NCBI GenBank assembly: GCA_026874595.1 | Contig: CM049318.1 | Coordinates: 40,075,956-40,139,955 of the forward strand | Reading direction: 5' to 3' | DNA: 64,000 nt | Origin: Sipunculus nudus | Lineage: Eukaryota; Annelida; Sipuncula; Golfingiida; Sipunculidae | Part shown: positions 12,886 to 24,760 of the stretch, piece by piece | How the letters are laid out: the number at the start of each line of letters is the position of its first letter | Position numbering within the stretch: position 1 is the stretch's first letter | Position numbers and translations under genes: made by a program | Notes under the pieces: model-generated | Database searches by the model: none | What the model saw: only the letters and a program-made list of their open reading frames with translations | Told to the model about the DNA's origin: nothing

Positions 12886-12981
12886 CCCATAAGGGGCGAC
12901 CCTGGCCGTGATAACCTGAGCATGGTCTGGGAACTTCTCAGCCAAGTGGTTCAAAAACAGTTCTTGTTTCCTTGCAAACTC
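12886..12981 (-). CDS. SRCIN1/KIAA1217-like: coding exon 3 of SRCIN1/KIAA1217-like gene (partial gene)
   Basis: The exon is 96 nt and encodes 32 residues in phase 0-0. It follows a good acceptor (TTTGCTACAG then GAG) and ends at a strong donor (TATGGG then GTAAGT). The peptide starts EFARKQELFL and contains RKQELFLNHLAEKFPDHA, residues about 899-916 of the joined protein. From memory, human p140Cap (SRCIN1) has a closely similar RKRDAF-x-HL-x-x-KYPQHA segment about 18 residues after an RRHTV motif; here the gap is 19. p140Cap is a cytoskeletal scaffold that restrains Src through Csk, and KIAA1217 (sickle tail) is its paralogue. The AIP3/Bud6-like and coiled-coil regions expected next would lie beyond the left edge, because no stop or further exon was recognised between here and position 1. 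The exon is certain by its splice sites and open frame. The family call is an inference from two short motifs. Confidence 0.8.
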
Positions 12982-13679
12982 CTGTAGCAAAGAATAAAAT
13001 TTAACATGTTCTTTTTGCTAATATTTTGTGAAATTCTTTCATTATTAATCATTAATATAATTTAATATGCTTGATTTAAAATGTAACAAGGATCTTTCAA
13101 CTTTGCCAGTTTTTTTCTTAATTATCAACTGAATATCCATATAATCATATATATTACAGTGCCTGCAATCTGAAAATATCGGATGAATTCACATTTGCAA
13201 CTTAAACACTGCATCAGAACATTAAAAGTGGCCCAGTTTGGTGCAGAATTTCTTCAAGATCAGTTAACACACAAAATTTCATGTCAACTTGTCCACCAAT
13301 TCCTAAAAAAATCTGGCTTTTTCTGTGTATTTTTACTGACAATTCCTAACCTCTGAGGCAGTCAAATGTGTTTGCTCCACATAACGTGGATAATATATGT
13401 CAAGAGACTAAGCACTGTGGAATTTCATGTCATAAGTAGTGACATTGGTTTCATGTTATTATCATGAATATATACAAGGTACTTTAATATATATGCAGTA
13501 CCAGCAGACAGGGATCATAGATTTATTCTTTGGGCCAATATATAAATATAATGATACACAATAAGTATCATATGATATTTGTTGTGTACAGCGATGTATT
13601 AAGATATTTAGTGTGGGTTAACTTGCCCATCTACAAATTAATACTGAACAAGTTTGAAAGTGAGAGATGCGTGACTTAC
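12982..13679 (-). other. 698-bp intron between exons 3 and 2
   Basis: Bounded by GTAAGT at the exon 2 side and CTACAG at the exon 3 side. AT-rich with no other feature seen. Confidence 0.75.
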
Positions 13680-13852
13680 TGGTGTGTGTGTTTTTGAGTT
13701 CATTGCCAGGTCCATTCCTCCAACTGTCACAGTATGGCGGCGTCCCCGCCCTTCCTGCGCCCTTCCCCCACTTTGGTGCCGGGTGCCCTTCTTGGTGGGA
13801 GGGAGGCCCTGGGGGTCCGTCACCTTCAACCCTCCACTGCTCAGGCTCTGTC
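13680..13852 (-). CDS. SRCIN1/KIAA1217-like: coding exon 2 of SRCIN1/KIAA1217-like gene
   Basis: The exon is 173 nt. The acceptor TATTTTTGTAG is followed by GA, which completes the glycine codon split after exon 1. The donor is ACACCA then GTAAGT, leaving phase 0, so it joins exon 3 without a frame change across a 698-bp intron. The peptide is glycine-, serine- and basic-rich and carries GRGRRHTVTVGGMDL; RRHTV is at about residues 875-879. The same RRHTV motif lies near the N terminus of vertebrate p140Cap (recollection), which together with exon 3 gives the family call. Local GC content is far above the surrounding intron, as expected for coding sequence. Two other frames are also open across it on this strand and two on the plus strand, but only this frame joins both neighbours. 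Confidence 0.8.
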
Positions 13853-16204
13853 CTACAAAAATAGAAAACAAGGTCCACAAGTTTAAAAACGACAGTTTAC
13901 AGTAAATAGAATCACGCCATACTTAATTACATCAATTGCTTTTTCCACTTAATTTCTGTGGTTTGAATAATAAAATGTGTATACACCTGTGTGTGAAATA
14001 TGGTTAGGTAAAGCATAAATCGTATCATTTTAATGATGAAGATTCAGTTACCCAATATGTCTACATGCAAAATGGACCTAAGGGAGAAAAAGACATTGTA
14101 AACAATATAACCATCAAGTTCAACCTACATGTTTGTCTTAGAAACACAAAGTTACAATTTATAATCATGCATATACTGCAAATATTTAATAAATGGAGCA
14201 TACTCTTTATAATTAGTAAAGTGCAAAGTGAGCTTAGCCTATGGGAGCTAGGGAAGAAAACGTAAGACAATATTATAAATGATAACACCACCTGCTCTTG
14301 AACCAGGGCATTTGTGTTTATAATAACAAAATTTTTTAAACTATCACCACCAGCATGGTGCATAAAACCATTTTTTATATAACTGCATCATACAGGTCTG
14401 AAATATTACATTAACATGCCATTTTTAAATCAATTTGCATGAATACACTTTGAAACCTGTTGGGATACAGACCTCTCATCACAACATACAAAACACTGGT
14501 TCCTGGGCTCTTTATAATTGACAACTGAAGTGGTTAGCATGTATGAACACTGGTAGATCCCCAGCAAACCTGTACATGTTCTTACAGGAACTGATGGCAT
14601 CAAGGAAAGTCTGCAGCACTATTCAGGCTACTGGGGAAATTGTTCATTTTTATTATCAAACCAGTTAGGCAACAGGTTATTGGCAAAATATCAATATTTT
14701 TAAAACAAGAAGATCAGTAACATTTGTTTAATGCCCTCATGTGGCCGGAATAAAGTCACTGCTGAGAAATGACGATGTATAACCCAAATAATATGTTACA
14801 GTCACAAAGCAGAACTAATCAGGACATCAGAGAGACAAGATGTTTCTACTGTATTTCATTTGGTTTAAAACATCTTGATTCAGAGCATTGATGAATTGAC
14901 TGCGAACATTTCCTCGCAACACATATTCAGAAATATCAAAATGCAGTCCAATCTGTTGGATAATCAACATTTTATTGCATGGACTGATATAATCAGCAGG
15001 TATAATAATTATGCCAGCCCTAGTCCTATTATTTAACAACAGCAGATGAAAATGAGAGTACAGAGAATTTGATACCAATCAGAGGAACATAAATACCATC
15101 CAAACACCATGCGCTTTTAATATAAATATACTTTGTGCCCTGGCTGCTGTATTTAAGAGGATAAAGTGGCTGAACTTTATGACTTCCCAGTTTCCAAAAG
15201 GAATGTAAGTTTCACTTGGAAAGTTGACTACCCTCATGAATATCTGACTGAGAAACCAAAAATTCCACATCAAATTCCTAATTCTGTGCAATATGCTCTC
15301 ATTTTCTGCTGATCATATTTTGCAATGTGTATTCTTTTGAATATCATTTCAGTTCTGACTTGAAAGTTTTAATCTTAAAAAGAAATATATTTTATCCTAA
15401 AACATCTTGGTCTATAATCATGGCTGCTGCAATAGTTAATCATTTGTAAAACAGAGTTGCCTCTTGATAACTTGTTGTAAACAAGACACTTTGCAGTTTT
15501 TCAATCTCATTGAAAGTCTGCTTAAACATCACAACCAATTGTATGGTAAAACAACTTAAGATTATTTTTCATTGAGGAGCAGTGATACAGATTCAAAGCA
15601 ATAAAGTAACAGCAGGTCACTGAGAAAATTTTTCAACCTAATTTCCTACAAATGAAAATCCTTTTTTGGGAAGAATTCAAAATTTAAGTTTCCACTTAAT
15701 TAACTTTAAAACTGTGAATGTTTATTAAACAAACTGCAGACTTTAATTAAATTATATCCAGGTAAAAAATATTGATTGAAAAAGAGAATGCTGATTGTTT
15801 CTTTGTACATGCCCCTTGTGTTTACTGTTCTAATCCAGAAAATGAATGACTATGTGCTGAACAGTATGAATTTGTAAGGGACATTTGGTGTCTAAGTACA
15901 TGTACCTAGTAGGTGACAAAAATAGCTTTGGCATTTAGAATCAAATTAAAGCTTTCTTCTACAGAGCTACAGCTGCAGCTGATGCTCAGACACTTAATGC
16001 CACCTGCTGGCAGACACAGAAACTAATCCTCCCTACAGTTATGACTGCTGCCACCTATGATGACATGGTTGTACTGATTAACAGGTTCCCTCTCATTTTC
16101 TTGAGTGGCTCTCTAGGAATGTGCCAGCACTGTGATAAATGAATTTATGGAACAGCTTATGCCTGCAGTGGGAGTGCTGATTCAACACCAGCCAGTGCAG
16201 CATA
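13853..16204. other. intronic sequence, nothing recognised
   Basis: AT-rich DNA with chance ORFs up to 100 codons. No repeat family, exon or RNA gene was recognised. Confidence 0.5.
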
Positions 16205-16957
16205 ATGAAGTTTCTCAATAACTCCAAAAATACCTCCCACAGGGCTTCCAATTTAATCTGGCATCATATTTACTCCCAGTTCAAAATATATACAAAAAAG
16301 AAGAGCAAAACAAATAAAAAATCCAAAGATATTTTATGCACTTGTGCAGAATACTTTTTTTTTCATTATGCCAATCTGCCAATCCTTAGTCTTTTACATA
16401 TGTTTACCAAGTTTCACATAAAATGTGTCACTAAATGGATTTCACTAAAGTTTAAAAATAAGCTGTACAAAAGCTTATTGATTCTAGCACTATGTATACA
16501 CTCCTTTGTAAAATTAAAAAAAAATACAAGACAGCATTATGCTAATAACAGATACATTTGTCAATATTTGCATATGATTATGTTGGACAAAAACAATAAA
16601 AACTTACTGTTTTGTGAACTTTCGTCATTCCCCATGTTAGACTTGAATGGAAAAACTTCCCAATATAAACATATCCTTGGATTCAATTATTACCAATATC
16701 CTCCAGACATCCTGCATATACAGTTTTTACTGGTGTTACTCAGAGGATACATCAAAGGAACAGTGACTTGTCTACAAATGCTGTACAACGGTTGTCGTCA
16801 CAAAAGAAAAGATAAAAAATTTGTACTGATCCTTTTTATTGATCCATGGCCCATTTATCAATTAAAATCAGTGATTACCATTATAAGGTGCCTGCTTGGT
16901 CTACCACCTGTGTTTTTTTACAATTTATTCAGTGATTCCATTCCATTCAAAACTTAA
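16205..16957 (+). CDS. unrecognised 250-codon ORF inside the long intron
   Basis: An open frame from ATG to stop encodes 250 residues rich in K, I, L, F, Y, H and C, with short hydrophobic stretches (for example PILSLLHMF, SLLILALCIHSF, FLLVLLRGY). I recognise no domain. At roughly 65% A+T about one codon in 14 should be a stop, so 250 open codons are not expected by chance. However the local plus strand is poor in G, which lowers stop frequency, and the amino-acid make-up is what AT-rich non-coding DNA gives. It is antisense to the host gene. It could be a decayed transposon frame, a lineage-specific gene or chance. Confidence 0.2.
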   Translation: MKFLNNSKNTSHRASNLIWHHIYSQFKIYTKKKSKTNKKSKDILCTCAEYFFFHYANLPILSLLHMFTKFHIKCVTKWISLKFKNKLYKSLLILALCIHSFVKLKKNTRQHYANNRYICQYLHMIMLDKNNKNLLFCELSSFPMLDLNGKTSQYKHILGFNYYQYPPDILHIQFLLVLLRGYIKGTVTCLQMLYNGCRHKRKDKKFVLILFIDPWPIYQLKSVITIIRCLLGLPPVFFYNLFSDSIPFKT

Positions 16958-19900
16958 GCTTTACTCCAATATTGAGAGCCATAAGCAGATTTTCCATTTC
17001 ATTCCTTTCATACAAGTTTTATCCACAATTCCATGCCTACATTGTCTCCAGAATGGTTCTTTCCTTGTACAACAACTGTATTGTTACACTGCTGCATGGT
17101 GTCTGCCTGGGCTGCCAAGAATAGGCTTCCAGACATATGTGAATGAATAGACTGTCATAATGCAATCAGGTGCACCTTATTCTCTCAGTTTTCAAGCTGG
17201 TTATTCAATGATTCTACGGGCAGATTCTATGGTTCTAGCAGCAAATGCTTCCAAGCAGTTTCACCGACCACACTCTGCAGGATTTTTCATAAGACAAATT
17301 ATCCATTTTCAAGTTTACAATCAGTAATCACAAAATAAGATCCAAACACTGAAGATGACAGTGACTCAGCACATATGAGTGTAATCCAATCAGACAAGAG
17401 TTACAAGTTTCTCTCCAGTTAATCCAGCTTCACAAGTTATAATTGTACAGAAATTTCCTATTGTATATAAGTTTCTTAGCAGACATGTTCCAAGCTGACC
17501 TGTATTTCTGGACACCTACAAAGGGTCTACAAAGTATAAACAGTAGAACCTCCCAGTGTATCTGTTCCTGGATTCCTAGAAGGTGCACGGGGCATATTTC
17601 CTGGCAGGGAAGTCTGGGAGTGTTTTTGTGGCAGCTGTTACGAGAGAAAGGTGCGTGCCCAGTATGAATGTCACAGATAACGCTGCTAAATACAAGCACA
17701 TTCTCAAGCCAGCTACACAGATTGCATGTGCACTTTACTCACTCCTGCACTGACTGTCAAGGCCTGCACCAGCAACGTTTTAATATGGAACCCTGCTGGG
17801 GAGCATATAAACGCCAGCCCAGATTTTATTATTTCTGAGCTTAAGTTTTCTCAAGTACCCATCAACAAAGTAAACATTGACTGCCAGCAGACAAGCACAA
17901 CATCTTGGATTCTCTTTGGCAACCAGCCTTAATAAACTGGACAGAATAATTCTATAATAGTTACACAGTTACAGAAGCTTTGTTGTGGTTCTACATGTAT
18001 TTTATTCAAAGTCCTACTGTAAAAATGTTTCTTAAGATTATATTTCATGTTAACTGTAGGTTTTGGCCTGCAGTTAAATATCTATGCTGTCAATTAACAA
18101 ATGTATGCTGCTATAGTTTATATCTTTCCAATATACCTAACAATAATATTTATGTTCGAATCTGCAGCCACTGATGGAAGTTTATAATTCTACTAATAAT
18201 TTTTAGGTTCAGTATTTTAATGAGTCAGTCTTAATATGAAAATGATGTTTTCCTGGTAAAAGTCTTACATAAAATCAGACTTCAGTGGTGTTCTTTCAGA
18301 CATTACACACACACTTTGCCCATATCTCTGTCTGCTTGCCCATTACAGAAGCTGCTGGCTGGCTCTGAACAGTGACAAATCATGAGCTGTTAATTGAAGG
18401 TTGGTCCATGCCTTTATTAACAAAGCCAAGGTTACCACCACTGACCTAATTTTTTTTTACAATTTTGCAGTTTAATCAAGTTTGCTGGAAGTCACGTATC
18501 CTTTAAATTACTTTACGTTTAACAAATATATTATGAAAATCATTACTTTATATGTGTCAACATAGTCTGCATGATTGAATTTTTGCAGCTTTTGTATGTA
18601 CAATAGCAGCTTGAAAAGAAAATTCAATATTGCCAGTGCAGATTAATGAGTGTAGGCGTTTAAACAGAAAAACGTTAGTGGCATGAATTGTTATAATCAA
18701 TATTAAATCATGTTGTTGGTGACAGCCAGTGGGAAAGGGATTGTACAACATATACACACTGCCAAAAAATGTTGCTCACATGACAGCTGACAATATTATA
18801 GTTAATGAAGTCCCTTGGTAATATACTTGGGCACAAACAGATGCCCAGTAAAAGTATACATAATTATGAACACTTCATAATTTGACTGTCCTTCATGAGT
18901 AGATGGATGTCTGTAAGAAGCCACAGTATTACCATGCAAGTCAAGAACAGATCTGTCCCAAATGGCCAACACTCATTTTAATTAGGTAAAACTGTCGGGG
19001 ACAGGAATTCTCTCACAAAAAATAGTATATGATTGAAGTGTACACTATGTTACTTCATATTAAACACAGGTTCAGAATGCAATATAAAAATTGACATATT
19101 GGGTATTATTAACACAGACACTTTTTAACTTTCAATGTAAATAGCCAGAATCAGTTCTGTTACACAAATACATAGAGAAAAACCTGCCCTTATGTTAATA
19201 TTTTTAATAAGGGTATATCTTTCCATAATAGTCATTTAGTCCAGTAGACAGGCATTTCTAGAAGTAGAACATCTCTTGTGGGAACTAAAGGATTCAGCAG
19301 ATCTGTACCTTCATTCTATAGGAAGTTCAACTGTGTATTTCATTAATTCACTAAAACTGGAATTTATCCATATTTATTCCTTTTCTATAACCAGAGACTG
19401 AAATGTTTTAAACTTCCAGAACATTCATACATTTAACTGATTTATGTAAACTTAAGTTTTGGTAAAAAAAAGATATTTGGATTAAATGAAACAAACTAAT
19501 ACAGAAAAATTCAGATTAACATGTCACAAAATATAAGCTCTACAGGGGTGTAATATGAACTACAGTACCTGTAGAAAGCATTGAGGGGCCTCAAATACAC
19601 CTCCTCCCAACATTCTGGATCACCAGGTCTGTAATACTACTAAGTTTCTGATCAAACCACTGATGTTGTGGTGAGCACCATGTAAGCACCCAAATAATAT
19701 GAATCCAAGCTGAGAGGAAAGTGTGTCACATTTCATAAGTTGGACATTGGCATCACAGGTCAGTTCTGCCTGCCAGAACAAAGGTGGCTTTAATAAGATC
19801 TCACCTGTGCACATTCAACCCATTCAAAAAATTACACTAATAATTAAGCTCCCCTTAAGTGAATGACAATGGCTTATGTTCTTGACTGCCCTAATTCACA

Positions 19901-20251
19901 ATGTAAAGATTCCTTATGACAATCACATAATGAAGATCCAGATTATTTCCTACATAAAATGGACTGTTCTGTAATTGGGCATTACCGTAATCCTCCATAA
20001 CCTCCATAAAAATACATCAAATTTGTTGAGCACTACTTGAGTAAGTTGCTAAGAGACAAACCATCCAGTAAAGTTCAACTGGATCCAGACAGGGATGTGC
20101 TGGACATTTTGATTTGTGTGGAAATTACCCTGTACCCCTGGCTGTTCATCATCATTTAGCCACTGGGATTCACCATGAAAGTTTGTTTTGGGAAGCTGGA
20201 TTTGCCTAGCTGGTCTGTAATTAAAAGCTGCTGTTAGTTTGGGGTTTACAC
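16958..20251. other. intronic sequence, nothing recognised
   Basis: AT-rich, no repeat family recognised. The plus-strand ORF at 17443-17667 ends near a donor-like GAAAG/GTGCGT but has no matching acceptor or homology that I can see. Confidence 0.45.
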
Positions 20252-20353
20252 CCCGGGTGGCAGCAGCGTGGCTGACACCTCCAACACGGAAGGCCACAGG
20301 GGTCATATCCAACAGCACTGGTATGCTGTACAGACTGAGTGGGGCGGGAACCC
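20252..20353 (-). CDS. candidate phase-1 cassette exon (low confidence)
   Basis: A GC-richer island on the minus strand lies between an acceptor-like GATCTCCAG and a donor-like ACCCGGG then GTGTAA. Its length of 102 nt is divisible by three. If spliced from exon 1 to exon 2 it would insert one glycine plus 33 residues without shifting frame: VPAPLSLYSIPVLLDMTPVA followed by FRVGGVSHAAATR. A stop lies three codons upstream in the intron, and the frame stays open well past the donor to about 20049. The polypyrimidine tract is weak and the donor is poor, so this may be chance. A second possible phase-1 donor is CATG/GTGAAT near 20175. Confidence 0.25.
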
Positions 20354-22180
20354 CTGGAGATCAGCATCTAAAGGGTTATCATCTATTACATATTACCTTG
20401 ACCCCACAGACTTGTCAGTGTAAATGAAGGCTGTAACCCTGAGGGTGGGATCTGATCATTGTGACAGACAGGAGCTGATGTAACTGTTGTAAAACATACA
20501 TAATATTCCAACAGCTGTATTTATTGACACAGGGACCTAACCCAGCTTTGTGGCATATGAACTCTTCTCCTGTCCCCCAGCTAAAACACATACAGACATA
20601 AACGAGCAGACTGAGTCTGACCAATGACCAATAAGTATGTATGGTACAAATATGAAGCTCCGCAGATGCCATATTGAGACTTTACGAATAAATGATAGGC
20701 ATATTTTTTTTTACTTGTGAAGAAGGTGACATTGATTGACAACAATTAATTAATATATTTAGACAAGGAGGAACATGTAGATTTTGAGGAAGGAATCATA
20801 TATTTATTGTTGTCCTTCCCAAAATATTTTTATCATTCTGAAGAATAATAACATTTTCATTTAATACTTCTGCAATTTTGTCTTGGAATTCTTTAAATTT
20901 ATCTGTACAATAGCTTCGACTATGACTCAAGTTATGCTTTAAATTTGTCAGTATATATTAATCAAATAAAGAGCAAAATAAATTCAAGGACCAAAGGTGT
21001 TCCCAACTAATGACTCTGTGGCTTTATTAGACCTTTGAACTAGTCATACTTTTCTGTCCCTGAAATCTATATATAAAATTAGCTTGATGAGAAATCTGTA
21101 GTGGTTTATAACCATCCATTTTCTGATATAGGTAACACATGTCTGTTCATACACCTCTCTTGCTGTTCATATAGGTATGCCATCTTTCACAGGTACATGA
21201 TTTAAACATGCTTGCTACCCTTCTATTCAAGTGACATCTCTTGCGCTGAAGACAGGTATGAGGTAACATATCTTTCAGAGAAACATTTATTTGAACATGA
21301 TTGCTACCCTTTCATTTAAGTGACTGCATGAAAAATATTTAACAGACTATAAACTTAAAGCCAGCTATTTGCTTACCTTATCTGTAGATTTTATGTGATT
21401 TCTGGCTTACTAGGTGTACATATCAATAAACAGTAGATAATTCCTGTTAAGAAAAGTTCTTATAACACCTCTGTGATGGATGTATAGGCTTGTTTATTTA
21501 CAAGCTGTTTGTAAACATGATACATGCGTCAATGTTGACAAACAGACAAACCATGTATTTAAGGTGGCCAGTTGCATATATATGTGTGGCATTTGAAAGG
21601 TCACTAGTTACAAAACGCCCTTTACAAAACTCTGTTTCATCTGACTTGCCACCAGATATTCCTGTTGAATTTGTTTGGTTTATTTTGGTGGGAAGCCCCA
21701 TGTTAAAACATGTGGATATAAACAAAACAATCAGCCTGTGTGTAGTGGGATTGGCATTTTCTTACCTTCTTCTATAAAAGATTCAAGGGGCTATCTTTAG
21801 TTTATAGATACAGATATCAGTATAAGCCCCTAGTCTGCAGATAACATATAATTACTATTCTGTTTAAAAAGGAACAGTGGGTGAGATTGCTTTTAGAGTG
21901 CAGTATCTGTGCAGCTCTGTATATACAGAAGCCACTACAATGCTTTACTCTTAGATCCTGTTTTAATGGTCTCATTACTGTAGCAGACTGGGGATCTCTC
22001 ATCAAAATATTTACATCTGCTGTTACTACAGTGGCTCATCTATAAGAGAGTCTGCTGTAAATAGCTATCAGTGCCCAACATGGGTATTATTTTTCCAGTC
22101 TGGTTCACATGGTGCTGTTAACATTGATTCAAGTTTCACTTACATAGATACTGGACTGCTTTAATTAGTATAAAACATGT
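20354..22180. other. intronic sequence, nothing firm
   Basis: AT-rich sequence. A loose local duplication of about 50 bp occurs at 21185-21340 (two copies of a TGCTACCCTT-type segment). No gene was recognised. Confidence 0.45.
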
Positions 22181-22480
22181 CAGATATATCCAATTTCCAC
22201 CCCAAAAAGATGCACAATGGATGCCAAAAATGACTGCAGGTGGCACCACCAGAGGTTGTTAGGCATCTGTCCACATGTGACTCTAGAAATGCCAAGTTTA
22301 GTTGGCACCACCAGAGTTAGTTAGGCATCTGTCTACATGTGATTTTAGTAATGCCAAGTTTAGGAAAATTCCATCCAGCAGTTTCAGGAGTTATCTGGAA
22401 TTGAACACAATGGTAGCAAAACTGTGCTGAAAACAGTATATGCAAAAGTTGTTTTTATCCAGACTATAAGGGAGTGGATA
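22181..22480 (+). mobile_element. decayed relative of the 49-kb palindrome-headed element
   Basis: Two tandem segments of about 69 bp each start at a GGCACCACCAGAG motif (22241 and 22301) and are followed by GGAAAATTCCATCCAGCAGTTTC and a tail ending near TTTTTATCC...GGGAGTGGATAAAA. The order of these pieces matches the right end of the element at 49307-50865 (GGAAAATTCCGCCCAGCGGTTAC ... CAGCTGAAAACA ... ATCCGC ... GCGGAT), so I read it as an old copy of that family. Confidence 0.5.
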
Positions 22481-23589
22481 AAAGTTAGGTGAACCTTAAT
22501 TATCATTTTATGGTCTTGCTGGTCTCAGTCCTGGTCTTGTTCCCCTTGGTCTCAGATCCTGGGGTCTTGGTCATGGACCCTACGGCCTAAAGCCCATGTG
22601 GTTTTGGTATTGGTCTCCAGGATTTCCAGTGTTAGTTTACCTTTTAGTGAATAAACCTATGAGATGGCTGAAATTATGTTTTTTTGTTGCACATTCAGAA
22701 ATGAAATATTTCTAGAGGTATTGTACCATGATTGCAGTCTATTGATACTGAATGACTTATTTTTATTGCAACTATTATCAGCACAAGGGCAATGAAACTA
22801 GTTAGAAACCTTAAATGCTGGGCATACAAAGCATAGCTCCCAAAGCATGGCGCACATAAAATTATTGCTCAGGAAAATTAGTGAATTCCTGCTCAGGTTC
22901 CTGTCAATCAAAAGAAGTAAAATAGCAGACATTAAGCTGCATACAATTTCCATGTATTACATCTATTTACACTGTAACCTGTACTAAGTCCCTGCTGTTA
23001 TTCAATGTGACAGTGGGCCAAGTGCTTGATTTTATTATCTATTATATGTTATCATCTCTAAATATACCCACTACCATCCGGTCACATTACCACATTATCG
23101 ACCAAAGCCAGCCAGTCAGGCCAAATTCAGTTGGATCTACAGTCATGTGATATTATACTGCTAAATGGGATCTGGGGGTCTCAACAGGGTTATAGTTTAA
23201 CTGGTTATGTTTAAAATGTTAAGATGTATAAATAGATGGGGACATATGATCAACTCAGGATTACAGTAAAATCTCAGGTTTCTATTCTGAACAGGGTTTA
23301 TTTGGTGTTACATATTCCCATTTATTTCTCTCCCATGCTTTAGGGGAAATTAATATCAAGGTTGTCGAAATGTTAGATGGTATCAGCAAGTTAGATTTTT
23401 TTTCAGCAAGTTATAGAGTTATCTGATACTGTCATTACTCTTGCTCTTTCAAGCCTTTTATGGCCTTATGAATGCAATTTTTTCCCCACTGTCTTCACAA
23501 CAGCCAAAATTCTACAAACCTCACAAAAGAAGTATTTTTTACCAGATTTACAACATACCAAAACATTTTTCTAACATTAGTCCAAAAAA
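22481..23589. other. intronic sequence, nothing recognised
   Basis: AT-rich DNA with a short GGTCTTG/GGTCTCAG-rich stretch at 22510-22610. No gene or known repeat was recognised. Confidence 0.45.
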
Positions 23590-24760
23590 TTATATAAAAC
23601 AAGGCCTACAGGCCTTAGGCAAACCTGTGCAATGGGTTATACATCAGGTATAATGCTTCCATGTTAAAACATTACTGTTCAAGTACATGTGTGACATGTA
23701 TATGTACAATGCAGGTACTAAACATTTTGCACCAAAGTCCAAGCACCAATTACACAAACATCACTGTTGAAATACTGGCTGATGACCAACTTCAGCATCT
23801 ATGACTCTACCAAAAATCAATGAACCCAATCAATTGCAGAACCTACCCTAGGATAATTCTTGTGAAAAATTAAACCATCCAGCCTGACATTTTCATTATA
23901 AAACATTTATAAGCTGAAAGAGGCTAAAATTACAAGGTTTTGCACATTAAAAAAAGCCAAATTCCTGTACCTCGGCCAACATTCATCAAACCCAAACTAT
24001 TCCAACAAACTTGAGAGAGCTCATCTCTGGGATCATTTCCGTGAAATATTGAACAATTTGGCTGAATGATTTTAGTTCTAAGAAGATTTTCAAAGGTTAT
24101 AAAGCCTTTTTCCCTGTAAAATGAATGTTAATGCAGGTGGCGCCACAAACAGCTCAATCCTACAACATTTGTTATTTGATATAGCTCCTGCTATTCCTGA
24201 GAAATTATGAGTTAAAGTACCAATGGCTGATGACCCATGTACAAAAACGATTTATTCAGGTGGTGCCACCAATACCTCAGTTTCAAATATGACTCATGGG
24301 ACCAATATTTGCATAAAATTTGGTGATGATAGCTTGAGCCATTTCTGAGATTGTAATTTCAGTATGCTTTTTTGAAGAAATGCCTTCATTCAGCTTCCTG
24401 TAATTCAGCCAAAAACACTGAACTGAAACCATTTGAACAAACTTGAGAGAGATAGAAATAGCGATTATTTCTTTAAAATTTTGAACAATTTCACTGGACA
24501 GTTTTTAATAGGTGTCTAGCCTTTTCCCTAAAAAAACAAAGTAAATGCAGATAGCAAAAAAATAAGCAAAATCAAAGGAGTTTTTAGATGACTGATTTTT
24601 TGCATAAAATATGTTGATGCTAGCTCCTGCTTTTTTCAAGATAGTATGGGTTAACATTCAGACAATGGTTGACGCCACCCCACAGCAGAAGCTCACAGGT
24701 TCGCTATAAATTGAAAAAGCCTTTTTACAAGAAGAAGTGCATGGTGCTCTTTGAAACAGC
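23590..24760 (+). repeat. dispersed repeat array, copy 1
   Basis: Shares with 27560-28690 the start motif (CTACAGGCCT...CAATGGG...TACATCAGGTATAATGCTTCC), the GGTGGCGCCAC or GGTGGTGCCACC heads (24136, 24258), the phrase AAATTTGGTGATGAT and the AAGCCTTTTT-type motifs. Heads recur every 120-145 bp or so, suggesting a decayed array of about 140-bp monomers. Confidence 0.65.

Noticed and set aside
13667-13905. Plus-strand and second-frame minus ORFs over exon 2
   Set aside because: Shadows of a GC-rich exon; only one minus frame joins both neighbouring exons in phase.
18100-18175. B-box-like GTTCGAATCTGC as a tRNA
   Set aside because: Upstream sequence has no A box and cannot form D and anticodon arms.
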